Of a stretch of DNA of 64,000 nt, positions 53,905 through 64,000 are shown piece by piece (the stretch's first letter is position 1; each line of letters begins with the position of its first letter). A program made the translations under genes and the position numbers. The DNA is taken from contig JADLSH010000249.1 in NCBI GenBank assembly GCA_016169945.1, forward strand, positions 930,001 through 994,000. Reading direction: 5' to 3'. This DNA comes from Trachythela sp. YZ-2020 (lineage: Eukaryota > Cnidaria > Anthozoa > Malacalcyonacea > Clavulariidae). The notes below the pieces were generated by a model. That model worked only from the letters and a program-made list of their open reading frames with translations. It was not told the DNA's origin and did no database searches.

Positions 53905-54126
53905 TCGTTAATACGAACACCTCTCTAATACGGACACATCTCTAATACGGACACATCTCTAATACGGACACCTCTCTAATACGGACACCTCTCTAATACG
54001 GACACCTCTCTAATACGGACACCTCTCTAATACGGACACCTCTCTAATACGGACACATATCTAATACGGACACATCTCTTATACGGATCGGACATCTCTC
54101 TAATGCGGACACCTCTCTTATACCAC
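53905..54126 (+). repeat. 17-bp minisatellite, first array
   Basis: About 12 copies of ACACCTCTCTAATACGG. Confidence 0.87.
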
Positions 54127-54310
54127 AGCCGTCTAATACGGTCACTTTCATTGTTCCCTCGATGTCCGTATTAGAGAGGTTGGGTTGTAATTTGGCTTTA
54201 CATCTATTTTTTAGGTATCCATCAAGGTTTCCTAATTATTCATTCGTTCCAGTTTCTTAGCAAGCAATATGGTTGCGACATACGAACAACTCTCTAATAC
54301 GAACACCTTT

Positions 54311-55345
54311 TAGAAACTTAGAAACTTTATTAAAGGATAACACAGATTACTGGTAAACCAGTATTTTACATTGTGGTCCAAAAATATAAATAGTTTAAAT
54401 TACAATATCTACATATTTCAATTAGAATGTCTGTGTGACCTGAAAATGATCACAACTTTCATTTACTAAAAGTATTTTATTAACTAAATGTTTTTTAAAT
54501 TTACCCAACACACTAATATTCATACTATCCACATTAAGTTCATTCCAGAGACGAGCAGCACTAGCATGGAAACAACGAAGTCCAGATCTTGTACGGCATT
54601 TCGGTACAACTAATTTCATATTAGAAGACGCTCTAGTACGATATTCATGCCGGTTCTTAACATAACTTACATAGTTATCAAAATACTGTGGACACATTTT
54701 ATTGATTATTCTATACATCATGCACAACTTACGTACACGAATAGTGTCATCTATAGGAATCCACTTTAATGTATTAAATAATGTTACTGAGTTATCAGAT
54801 GGATTCGCATCAAGAATTAAGCGGGCACAACGCTTTTGTAACCCTAAAAGTCTTGATAGTTGTTCGTTTGAGCAATTGCCCCAAACTGTACAACAATATT
54901 CCAGTGTTGATTTAATCAATGCATTATACAGCATCTTTCTACCAGAAATAGACAGATAACCTTTTGCTCTCTTCAATAGGAAAAATCGCGAGTTCAGTTT
55001 TTTCATTAAACAGTCAACTTGATCATTCCAACTAAGATATTTATCTAATTTTACACCCAAGAGTTTTTCGTTCTTAACTTCTTCAATAGGAGTTCCGTTT
55101 AGGTTAAGTTCCAATGAAGATATATTTGCGTGTCGCAACTTCTGGTGGGTACCGATGAGCAAATGTTTAGTTTTCTTAATATTAGGTTTCATATGATTTT
55201 GTTCAAACCAGGCATTTGCACAGTCAAGGCTACTCTGGAGATCATTTTGAATTTTAATACAGTCACCATTAGATTTCCAGAGTGTTGTATCATCGGCATA
55301 GACATCAACATTTGCTTCAGGTATATTTAAGGGTAAGTCATTCAT
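54311..55345 (-). mobile_element. 5'-truncated non-LTR retrotransposon
   Basis: Minus strand. Open frame 55345-54422 (307 residues) begins just before YADDTTLW, the reverse transcriptase catalytic box, and continues through the C-terminal part (LLGVKLDKYLSWNDQV, ALIKSTLEYCCTVWGN) to HFQVTQTF-stop. This is the YADD-and-thumb layout of Jockey/CR1/RTEX-type LINEs. The endonuclease and front of the polymerase are missing, so it is a dead 5' truncation with an intact remaining frame. A 3' UTR of about 110 bp ends TTTAATAAAGTTTCTAA near 54311. Both flanks are the same 17-bp minisatellite, so it inserted into the array. Confidence 0.88.
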
Positions 55346-55530
55346 ATAGAGGTCTCTTATACGGACACCTCTCTAATACGGATATCTCTCTAATACGAAC
55401 ACCTCTCTAATACGGACACCTCTCTAATAAGGACACCTCTGTAATACGGATCCCTCTCTAATACGGATACCTCTCTAATACGGACGTCTCTCTAATACGG
55501 ACACCTTTATAATACGGACACCTCTCTTAT
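55346..55530 (+). repeat. 17-bp minisatellite, second array
   Basis: About 10 copies of the same unit, continuing the array split by the LINE; the segment after it (55531-55680) repeats 54127-54290. Confidence 0.85.
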
Positions 55531-55772
55531 ATCACAGCCCTCTAATACGGTCACTTTCATTGTTTCGTCTATGTGGCTTACGTCTATTTTTTAGGTATCC
55601 ATCAAGGTGCTCCAATTATTCATTCGGCCCAGTCTTTTAACAAGAAATATGGCTGTGATTTGAATTTGGACTGCTTGTCAGGAATTGAACACTACTTTGG
55701 AGCGCTAAATACAAGAGTTGTGATGTGCCGTACTGGTAATCACCGCTGTTCTGCGACTGCTGAGTCAACCGG

Positions 55773-55911
<139 letters not shown>

Positions 55912-56489
55912 CCATCCCTGTCAGGAGGGATGAATTAGCATTCATATGGAAATTTTTATCTCATTTGACTGAGATCCCACCTAGGGCAAGGTGAGATCGC
56001 ACAAGCCTAGAAAGAATGACTCGTTTCTCATATGAACACATATTGATTTAACGGTTCTCACTCAGGCGAGTTTCCCGGTTAGTTGGACCATGGATTGTTA
56101 TTATAACAATTGTTATTTTACAATCCATGGTTGGACTCATATGAATATAAGACATCTTACTAGTAAATTTTTACATTCAAAGCACGGAATGATTTTCTGC
56201 ATTGCTCTGTAAATATTTGCCATTTTGGGAAACTATAAAGGCCCTATAAAGAGAAAAAAACGAAGAACACAGAACATTCAACATATATTCTATATTTCTA
56301 TCTTATTTATTGCTTATAATATAAATATATAATTATATTAGAATTAATGTACAATGTATTAATTGATTGTAATTTAATTTCGCACTTGCAACCATTTTTA
56401 ATGGTTCTTTGTGTTCTGACTTGAACTCATTGTCTGGATTATGTTATTTACCATATAGTTTAATCAATGAATTATAACTGTGGTGTTTC

Positions 56490-56635
56490 CGTGTTTGGTA
56501 GAGTCAAACTGGAGGCACTCTTCTTACATGTGACTGAGGTGAAATTATAATCAGACAACTGCATATTGCAGTAATGGAACATCGGTAGCAGAGGTGAAAG
56601 GCACATATGTTAACCACTGTGCTATAAACACCCTT
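56490..56635 (-). repeat. SINE-B head and body
   Basis: TTGGTAGAGTCAAACTGGAG, CAGACAACTGCATATTGCAG and AGAGGTGAAAGGCACAT; no tandem tail. Confidence 0.72.
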
Positions 56636-56714
56636 AATCCGGGGATTTTGGGTCTTTCCTGGCATTAATCAGTAACGATGAACAATGGGTTGCGCTATCC
56701 AGGCTTTTTTACAG

Positions 56715-56909
56715 ATCAGTGAACAATGTGTGCGCTATCCAGTCAATTTATGAGATCAGTGCCGAAGACCGCTGGGCGTTCCTTGCTCGGCCTAGTCTTC
56801 CATTTGGCCGCGCGGTCATTCTTCCAAATCATGAATTAAGATATCGTGACTCAAAGTTTTATGAAGAGGAAAATTATATCAAGCAAATCACACAAGATAA
56901 ATCGACAAA
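56715..56909 (+). other. G-gamma A 5' UTR part (putative)
   Basis: Follows a TTTTTTACAG acceptor-like site and leads directly to the ATG. An 86-codon frame overlaps it out of phase; I regard that as non-coding. Confidence 0.45.
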
Positions 56910-57016
56910 ATGTTTCACCATAGGCAATCAGATGTGCCAGAATTACACCAAGAAATCGCTCAGCTTCGGCGAGAAGTGAAAATTCGCCGTATGAAAGTCT
57001 CTCAAGTCTCCAACGA
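56910..57016 (+). CDS. G-gamma A, coding exon 1
   Basis: ATG at 56910, donor GA/GTGAGT; 35 codons plus two bases, encoding the coiled-coil helix. Confidence 0.9.
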
Positions 57017-59926
57017 GTGAGTATATTTCGATTCATATTCCTCGCTTTCTCATTCATTCATTAACTTGCTTATTTATTTTGCAACTTAAAAGGTCTGTTA
57101 ATTTTGCCAAGTTTATAAATTCCACAAGTGTTTTAAATGACTCTTAAGTATTTCTAAATTATGTTTAGTTTATAGTAGGTTAGTTACTACGTCAACTACA
57201 TTTTTAAATGCAGTTTAAAACTGCTTAAACTAATAGGTATTTATTAATAAAAATTTGAAAATAATGCAACATTCGCTGCATGTTGGCTAAAAATTGACCG
57301 CTTTTGCTTCAATTCTAATTGAAGCCTTTTAGGATTTGGAATTTTCGATTGATTCTATAAAACGAATTTCGCTTTAAATTCGTAGTATTGTTTCTACTTT
57401 ATTTTGCGACATAAAATGCAATTCGCAAATATGGCTGGCTGTGTATTTTTACTATCAAATTTAGTCGATTTATATCTTCGTTTTGAAGATGGCCATTTAA
57501 AAAGCGTGTATATATAAGTTGTTTGCATGTGAATTTTGGATGTTTCTAAGAGGAAAAAAAACGCATATTGGTTTTAAAGTCGGTGTTTGCAAAAGGGTTA
57601 GCTAAACTAAACAGACTTTTGACATAAATGTTTGGGTGTTTGCAAATATCATTTCAGAATACTAAGGCTTGTTCAAATATTTTGATAAAAAGGGAAACTT
57701 GATTTAATATAATTTTCTATCATTGAGAATGGAGTAATATAGAACTCTTGTTTTTTTCCTCCCTCGAAGGGGGAAATGCTGCTTCATTGCTTCCCCAAAT
57801 GATGCAACTTCCTGTTTACAGGAAAGTGTGAAGTAATTATATTTGTAAATAATTTGATTGGTTATGCATTAGACATACAAACACACCATAATCCTTGTAT
57901 TTAAGCAAAACGATAAAGATGGACGTATTAAGTTGGACTTTGTCGAAAGAAATTTTCAAAGGAGCAGTGGAGGGCGGTTTTGAAACCCAATTATTGCTTA
58001 TCACACAATAAGACAATTACACCGACTGCCGCAATATAAACCACAGGCATCAATACGAGAGATCGACCAGATTAATTATGATTGCTGTAATTTAACGGTC
58101 TAGCTACAAGGCATTAAATCGGCTTTCTTGTAGCTGAGAGCTGAATGGTGAAATGTAGCTGAAACGTGACCAAAATCGAAGGATTACTCTGGCGCATCTG
58201 GCTTCCACCATACAACCCGTGTCTGATCAAAGACCATAGCTAAGGGAAACTTTTTTGGTGTGGGAGAAAACCTGAGTACCAGGAGAAAAATCTTGAAGCT
58301 CAAGAGAACCAACCACAACTCTACTTACATTACATTAGTTTATAGGCACATCAAGTCTGTGCAGGGGAGTCACCCAACCAAAGTAATACCCTACCCTCGA
58401 CATACAGTAGCAGGCCTAACTCAGTGGTAAGGGGCAGTGTGCTAACCATATCTGCCACCTGTGCTTCTCCACAAAAGCGTCTGTCTTATCTTGTAATAAG
58501 TGAGCTGGACCTCAACATCCACTTTTTAGCATTAAGATTGCTCTTCTGCAGGTCGGTTTGAGCCGAAGACACTGTCAGGTAGGCTGATGCGATATATCGA
58601 TATTTTTGATAAATATCGATGTTCGATTTTAAGCATATCGAAAATTTTAACGTAACAACTTCATTTCTCTTTTTTGGCAATTATATTCTGCTAAAGTTGA
58701 GAAAATAGGTGTACGATGGCATTCTTTCACAGTATTTCCGACAATATCTGGCAATTCCAGCAAGCAGTGCACTGACTGAAAGATTATTCAGCAAAGAAAT
58801 AGTAACAACAAAACGAGTCAGCTTTAGCCGAACAAGACGAACATGTTAGTGTTTCTCGCTGATAAGTATAATTTGACATTTGTAAAACGTTTTGGATTCT
58901 TGATGCTTTTATACAACTGTGCATGTGTGTAGACTGTATATTTTGATTATATGGTCTTTTCATATTGTTCATATAATGTATAGTATTTTAAATAATTACT
59001 CTATGTGTGTATTGAAGATACTTACAATCGTATTTACATGTGAACCATTTCGCACGTTTGTTTACGTATAAAAAGTTACGTTCCAATTTTGAAGCATAGC
59101 TTTTCATAAACGTAAAAGATGTGCATAAAAGTTCACCTTTAAACTTGAAAGAAAATCACCGTGTACAAAAAGCAAATAAATTAGGCTTTCTAATTTGCAC
59201 AGTGCTGTAGAACTAAATTCATAACTAGGGGGACAGTCTCTAGATGAGCATGTTACCAAGGGTGTTGGTGACGTCATAAGTAACCGCCCAATCCCATGAT
59301 AACATTTCTTTGCTATATTCATGTATGAAATAGTCATATAAGTGATGCTAGGAGAATGAAAACTATGGAAAAATAATATATTTTCAAGCATTCTTGCAAA
59401 AAAAGAATGGGGGCTCACCCCCCACCCCCCATAGCTTGAAGAAGGGCTTTATATCGATATAGTCTATATTATCAATATATTGTTTCGATATCGATATTCG
59501 ATATTTTTTCAATGTCGCATCAGCCTATGGTAATGCACGCGTCCTAAGGTGAGCACAATGAGAATGGAAATCTCATGTAGAACAAAAGGGTAAAAGCTCA
59601 CTTGATTTGGATTTTCAGTATGAATACAATTAACTGTGAGAGCATGGCCTATCTATTCCTTAGTCTTTATGAGTTTTAAGCTAGGGGTGTCTGAAAGGTT
59701 ACCACAGTGATAACTGGCATACTTCATAGTGATGTTGCCTTTGACCTTCAATGTCGGCTCTTCCCATCAGAGCACTGGGCTTTCTACACTCTATTGAGCT
59801 TTCTATTATTTTTGTAGCATCATCCAATACTGTGACTCTCACATTGAAGCAGACCCACTACTGATGAAAATACCGATGAACGAGAATCCTTTCCGAGATC
59901 GCAACCGATCATGCGTCATGTTATAA
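56910..59926 (+). CDS. G-protein gamma subunit A (two coding exons)
   Basis: Gamma subunit of heterotrimeric G proteins; forms an obligate dimer with G-beta at the membrane. Exons 56910-57016 (107 nt) and 59818-59926 (109 nt) give 71 residues, the usual size. Seen: coiled-coil N-terminal helix (LHQEIAQLRREVKIRRMKVS), a DPLL motif, the NPF motif (MNENPFRD) that contacts G-beta, and a C-terminal CVML CaaX box; Leu at the last position predicts geranylgeranylation. The start is the first ATG after an in-frame TAA at 56898. A 5' UTR acceptor at about 56714 suggests an upstream non-coding exon. A decayed hAT element sits in the intron. It is tandem with gene B, 2.3 kb downstream. I cannot assign a vertebrate subtype. 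Confidence 0.92.
58120..58470 (-). repeat. SINE-D/C composite, G-gamma A intron
   Basis: Minus strand SINE-D (GGTGGCAGATATGGTTAGCA head near 58465) ending in the AGCTGAGAGCTGAA segment shared with SINE-C. Confidence 0.65.
58580..59527. mobile_element. Decayed hAT transposon, G-gamma A intron
   Basis: Terminal repeats TAGGCTGATGCGA / TCGCATCAGCCTA bound 948 bp, with ATCGATA-rich subterminal stretches at both ends. 58751-58849 encodes AIPASSALTERLFSKEIVTT, a relic of the C-terminal dimerisation region of hAT transposases. No matching 8-bp duplication is seen. Confidence 0.75.
59818..59926 (+). CDS. G-gamma A, coding exon 2
   Basis: Acceptor TTTTTGTAG; IIQYCDSHIEADPLLMKIP to CVML-stop. Confidence 0.92.
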
Positions 59927-60154
59927 AATACCATTTACTCACGACACGAAATAACTTTACAAGAAACAAACTATGCACTAAGTAATATTTACTACCACAA
60001 GATATACAGTCGATATTTGTGGACTCACATCATTGTAGATTTAATGTTATATCTATAAGACTATATTATATTAATTAGGCATTATTTTTAATTTTATTTG
60101 ACAGATTATAGGCTGTTGTTAAGAAAGGGTGGATGTAGATTGTAGTTCTATAAA

Positions 60155-60433
60155 TAGCCGAATTCATATTAGGGACGGGAAACTCGTCTTAGACGGGAAA
60201 CTCGTCTTAGACGGGAAACTCGTCTTAGACGGGAAACTCGTCTTAGACGGGAAACTCGTCTGATATGAATCCGGCCGCAGACGAGTTTCCCGTCTAACTT
60301 TCCCGTCTAAACGGACGGGAAAGTTAGACGGTAATCCCATCTAGACGGGAAACTCGTCTTAAATCCGTCCCTAAATTCATATTCAGACGGGTTTTCACAG
60401 ACGAGTTTCCCGTCCCTAATATGAATTCGGCTA
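60155..60433. mobile_element. Foldback element with amplified 18-bp arm
   Basis: Ends TAGCCGAATTCATATTAGGG / CCCTAATATGAATTCGGCTA. The left arm has five copies of an 18-bp unit (GACGGGAAACTCGTCTTA), which is itself nearly self-complementary. Confidence 0.85.
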
Positions 60434-60538
60434 ATATCAAGGTTTAAAGTAACGCTTCTAATTGGACAATAGTTGTTGTGCCATGTTTGGGTAACGGTGT
60501 AACGTGTTTTTTATTCCAGTTTCACCTAAAGTTGAAAT

Positions 60539-60778
60539 CAGTTAAGATATTTTGTAAGATGTCAGTTCCAAATTGCTGTTTCATCGTTTGTCAGCTATCA
60601 GTTAAGATATTTTATAAGATGTCAGTTCCAAATTGCTGTTTCATCATTTGTCAGCTATCAGTTAAGATATTTTGTAAGATGTCAGTTCCAAATTGCTGTT
60701 TCATCATTTGTCAGCTATCAGTTAAGATATTTTGTAAGATGTCAGTTCCAAATTGCTGTTTCATCATTTGTCAGCCTC
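60539..60778 (+). repeat. 60-bp tandem repeat, four near-identical copies
   Basis: Copies start at 60539, 60599, 60659 and 60719 and differ by only a few bases. The unit is 20 codons long, so an open frame (VKIFCKMSVPNCCFI repeated) persists; there is no start context or homology. Confidence 0.9.
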
Positions 60779-61059
60779 ATTAACATATGAAAAGCATTAC
60801 TTTATTAGCCTTGTGTATTATTTTCCGAAATAGCTATTTTTGCACATGTGACATGGTGTGATTATTACTAATATTAAGTAATATAAATTAATGTAGTAAT
60901 TATAGATTATGCTGCAGTATAAAAATTATTTGTGGGTGTAATGTAAAATATTCTCATATGTATCTTTAATTCGTTAGGGTTTAATAGTACTTGAAAAACA
61001 GTGGTCTAAAATTTAACTGGCCTCTTATTTTTGTTAGTCTTTAGTTTGTAGTCTGTCAG

Positions 61060-61955
61060 TTGGTCGACCAGTGTGTTGGTTGATTGGTTGGTCGGTCAGT
61101 TGGTTGGTTGGTTGGTTGGTCACTTGGTCTGTAGGTCAGTTGGTTGATCGGTTGGTTGGTTGATTAGTTAGTCGGTCAGTCGATTGGTTGGTCGGCAGGT
61201 GTGTTGGTTGATTGGTTGGTCGGTCAGTTGGTTGGTCGGTCGGTCAGTTGGTCGGCCAGTGTGTTGGTTGATTGGTTGGTCGGTCAGTTGGTCGGCCAGT
61301 GTGTTGGTTGATTGGTTGGTCGGTCAGTTGGTTGGTCGGTCAGTTGGTTGGTCGGTCAGTTGGTTGGTCGGTCAGTTTGTTGGTCGGTCAATTTGTTGGT
61401 CGGTCAGTTGGTTGGTCGGTCAATTGGTTGGTCGGTCAGTTGGTCACTTGGGCTGTAGGTCAGTTGGTTGGTTGGTCGGTCAGTTGGTTGGTCGGTCAGT
61501 TGGTTGGTCGGTCAGTTTGTTGGTCGGTCAATTGGTTGGTCGGTCAGTTGGTTGGTCGGTCAATTGGTTGGTCGGTCAATTGGTTGGTCGGTCAGTTGGT
61601 CACTTGGGCTGTAGGTCAGTTGGTTGGTTGGTCAGTTGATTAGTTGGTTGGCAGGTGTGTTGCTTGATTGGTTGGTTGGTCAGTTGATTGGTAGGTCAGT
61701 TGGTTGGTCGGTCAGTCGGTTGGTTTATTGGTAGGTCAGTTGTTTGGTTGGTCAGTTGTTTGGTTGGTCAGTTGATGGTAGGTTCTTTATGTAGCCCTAT
61801 ACGAAATGTATAATTTCACCCTAACCCTATATATAATCACAGACATAACTTGTGTAGGGCTACATAAAGAACCAACCCAGTTGATTGGTTGGTCAGTCGG
61901 TTGGTTGGTCAGTTGATTGGTCGGTCGGTTAGTCAGTCGGTGAGTTTTGTTCGGC
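61060..61955 (+). repeat. GT-rich minisatellite (GGTCGGTCAGTTGGTT words)
   Basis: About 900 bp of 4-bp and 8-bp words (GGTT, GGTC, AGTT) on one strand, with almost no A/C-rich relief. It yields 123- and 151-codon frames rich in Val, Gly, Ser and Trp that are artefacts. It contains a small hairpin element at 61781-61873. Confidence 0.92.
61781..61873. mobile_element. 93-bp hairpin element inside the minisatellite
   Basis: GGTTCTTTATGTAGCCCTA is mirrored by TAGGGCTACATAAAGAACC; the centre is unrelated to the array. Looks like a very small inverted-repeat insertion. Confidence 0.78.
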
Positions 61956-62111
61956 TGAACTTGGGTAAAGAAATTAATTACGTATTCAAAATCGCAAAAT
62001 CAAGACAAAATTCTATTCCGGTGTGTTCCCTTGAATGTCGCAATTTGTGAGCGCGCAATGATTTCTGGGATACAATATGGTGTTTTGTTTACATTGAGTC
62101 CTTGACCGCAG

Positions 62112-62212
62112 GAAAATATTTTCGATCGCTCTTCCCTTTCCGAGTGCCGGCCTGTTTTCAAGATCGCATTGTCTGTCAACCCGAGGTCGACCTATTAAAG
62201 GGAAGAATAAAT
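62112..62212 (+). other. G-gamma B 5' UTR part (putative)
   Basis: Starts after a CCTTGACCGCAG acceptor-like site and runs to the ATG. The frame is open upstream, so an N-terminally longer protein is formally possible, but the family length and the parallel with gene A favour the ATG at 62213. Confidence 0.5.
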
Positions 62213-62319
62213 ATGTTTCAAACCAAGCATAACGATTATGAAACGCTGAGAAAGGATCTGGAACAACTCAGAAGAGAAGTCCGCTTGGAACGGATGAAAG
62301 TCTCAAAAAGCGTTGAAGA
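62213..62319 (+). CDS. G-gamma B, coding exon 1
   Basis: ATG at 62213, donor GA/GTGAGT, the same position and phase as in gene A. Confidence 0.88.
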
Positions 62320-63369
62320 GTGAGTAGCCAAAATTAAAAACAGATATTTGGGCATATCGCGTACGGTGCGGCTCCAATCTTAGGTAGTATTCTACGTTAT
62401 AAGCTGCCGTAGTTTGTGTCTGAACTGCCTGGAAAGGATTAAAAACACTCGAGCGTAGTTCAGACACAAACTAATGCAGCTTGTTGTAGAATACGACCAA
62501 TACTGGACCCCCACATATTTTATGGCAAATGTTTAAAACAGATATTTTGTGAAATATATATTCTCAAACGTGAGGCAAGTGTAGGCAGTATTCTACAATA
62601 AGCTGCCGTGGTTTGTGTCTGAACTACCTGAAAAAGATGAAAACCACTTAAACGTGAAGAATTGTAGTTTAGCTATTGTTGCAAATTATAGCAATAATGT
62701 GTTACAAATTTAAGTTTGAAAGCAGTTGAAAGTCCGTCGAGAGGTTCTTGTGCTTACAGTAAAAGTCAAGACAAATCAAGTGTTTATTAACTAGTAAGAA
62801 TTTAAAGAAATAGGACTTTTATGAAAGCATTTGAAAAGCTTTTAAAGTACAGCCATTTATACTCTAAAATCGGTTGTGAATCGTATCGTACTCTGTACTT
62901 GATAATTAATTTTAATACTGGAACAAAACAAGCAGAATATTTAGAAGATTATTAACTTTTGAGACTTCGATATATAATTATGTCAAAGCACGATGAAAGA
63001 TGTGTCTGACTATTTGTCAAACTATGTTTCAAAACGTTTCTTTTCGTGGTATTTGTACATTTCTGTACATTTTTAAAGTTTGGTAAAATTTTGGGAGTGT
63101 CAATATTAATATGCCTTTCATTTTGGCTTGTATTTTCATATTTGAAATGACAGACAGATGAAAAACGTTCCATTTAAAAAATTCTTCTGCCGAGGGTGGG
63201 TTTCGCTAAGTACTGGCGTGCAGCAGATGGTGATTTGGAATTTTCTTTTGACTTTTACAGTATTGTTCGGTTCTGTCAACAATCGCAAGGGAATGATCCA
63301 TTGCTGAACAAAATACCGTCCGGCGATAACCCGTTTACTCACCAAGATCGACAATGTGTTCTTTTGTGA
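62213..63369 (+). CDS. G-protein gamma subunit B (two coding exons)
   Basis: Second G-gamma gene, 2.3 kb after the first and with the same architecture: exons 62213-62319 (107 nt) and 63261-63369 (109 nt), 71 residues. Seen: coiled-coil helix with LEQLRREVRLERMKVSKS, DPLLNKIP, the NPF motif (GDNPFTHQ) and a CVLL CaaX box, again predicting geranylgeranylation. By eye about 32 of 71 positions are identical to gene A, with both starting MF. The intron carries 80-bp satellite pieces at 62380-62640. A candidate AATAAA lies at 63774. Likely arose by tandem duplication; which vertebrate subtype it corresponds to is not clear. Confidence 0.93.
62380..62640. repeat. 80-bp satellite pieces in both orientations
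   Basis: A minus-oriented unit, then a plus-oriented one (GTAGTTCAGACACAAACTAA), then a minus one; in the G-gamma B intron. Confidence 0.72.
63261..63369 (+). CDS. G-gamma B, coding exon 2
   Basis: Acceptor ACTTTTACAG; IVRFCQQSQGNDPLLNKIP to CVLL-stop (TGA 63367-63369). Confidence 0.93.
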
Positions 63370-64000
63370 AGGGATGTTTAAGAGAAGTGGATATGTGTTT
63401 TGCTAATGGTGGAAATGCAATATGATAATGCATTCTGAGAAAATGATATTAAAGAAACTAATATAACTGCATAATTATAATAATTAACTTGTGAAAGTAT
63501 ATACAGTGATATATAAACAAAAATTTTGGAACAAACTATATAACTGCATGCATAATTACAATAATAATTATATAAGCTACAATGGTACATAATTTTGGCC
63601 AAAGGGATGTGCACACTTGGCTACTTATAGTTTTGAAAAGCCTGTGTTAGACTATGCAATACCACAGTTCCTCTTAGGCTCAATTACATGTAGTTATGCC
63701 TTAAATGCTGTAGCTAGCATTGTTAGCATTGAAGGATGAACAGTCACAGATAAAAACATTTCAATGTTTGTAAAATAAAGGCTCATTAAAATTGAAATGT
63801 TTTGCATAAACATGTCAATCAAGACGAAGAAATGTAATAATATATTCGTAACAAGTATTTGAAGGTTTCAATCACCTCTGACAAATCAACACAAGGCTAG
63901 TTGAATGGTCAAGATGATTGGTTATCAGATTGAAACCAATCAAATGCTCTTGGCAAACATGAAAGTTTCATGTGTGATTTAGACTATGTTTTTATCTGCG
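63370..64000 (+). other. G-gamma B 3' flank
   Basis: AT-rich 3' UTR and flank; beyond the polyadenylation candidate I see nothing recognisable up to the right edge. Confidence 0.5.
63774..63779 (+). terminator. Candidate polyadenylation signal, G-gamma B
   Basis: AATAAA in TTGTAAAATAAAGGCTC, about 405 nt after the stop. Confidence 0.45.

Larger units (their letters stand above)
59927..62111. other. Interval between the two G-gamma genes
   Basis: Contains a 279-bp foldback, a 60-bp tandem repeat and a 0.9-kb GT-rich minisatellite. No gene supported; the long frames here arise from repeats with periods divisible by or compatible with three. Confidence 0.7.

Noticed and set aside
53905..54126. 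Possible CRISPR-like array
   Set aside because: Units are contiguous 17-bp repeats without spacers, in an animal genome.
56719..56979. 86-codon frame overlapping G-gamma A exon 1
   Set aside because: Different phase from the conserved G-gamma frame, no family resemblance; most of it is the probable 5' UTR.
61184..61643. 151- and 123-codon Val/Gly/Trp-rich frames
   Set aside because: Translation of the GT-rich minisatellite; low complexity and two frames open at once.

Overview
The window is animal nuclear DNA: AT-rich, with intron-split genes that follow GT-AG rules, long introns, and a heavy load of SINEs, MITE-like foldbacks, hAT elements, minisatellites and satellite arrays. There are no bacterial-style operons. 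The gene set (PP2A catalytic subunit, two-pore channel 2, a CREB3/OASIS-type bZIP factor, two G-protein gamma subunits) is metazoan. Compact exons, vertebrate-like intron positions and this repeat content suggest an early-branching invertebrate such as a cnidarian. That assignment is inference; no marker in the window fixes the species.

Layout. (1) 10354 to below 1, minus strand: the first three coding exons of a PP2A catalytic subunit (162 of about 309 residues); the rest lies left of the window. (2) 11865-11002, minus strand: a single-exon 287-residue membrane-anchored SGNH/GDSL hydrolase. (3) 12517-28290, plus strand: a complete two-pore channel, TPCN2-like, rebuilt here from 30 coding exons with consistent phase (787 residues). 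(4) 28291-36535: gene-poor, repeat-filled DNA. (5) 36536-52041, plus strand: a CREB3L/OASIS-type bZIP factor in nine coding exons (356 residues in my model), which appears to end before the transmembrane segment typical of the family. (6) 52042-56714: minisatellites and a 5'-truncated non-LTR retrotransposon. (7) 56910-59926 and 62213-63369, plus strand: two tandem G-gamma genes, each with two coding exons of identical length (107 and 109 nt) and a 71-residue product ending in a CaaX box.

The genes do not form one pathway. The hydrolase and the channel are divergent, 651 bp apart start to start, and may share a promoter region. TPC2 is an endolysosomal cation channel, G-gamma acts with G-beta in receptor signalling, and PP2A and CREB3L are general signalling and stress factors.

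Repeats make up much of the rest. There are several tRNA-derived SINE families. One has a tRNA-like head joined to a tail of about 114 bp that occurs as one to several tandem copies. An 80-bp satellite occurs at four loci. Two hAT-type elements have perfect 8-bp target duplications, and there are large palindromic foldbacks in introns. All coordinates of repeats are by eye and approximate unless a terminal repeat or target duplication fixes them.
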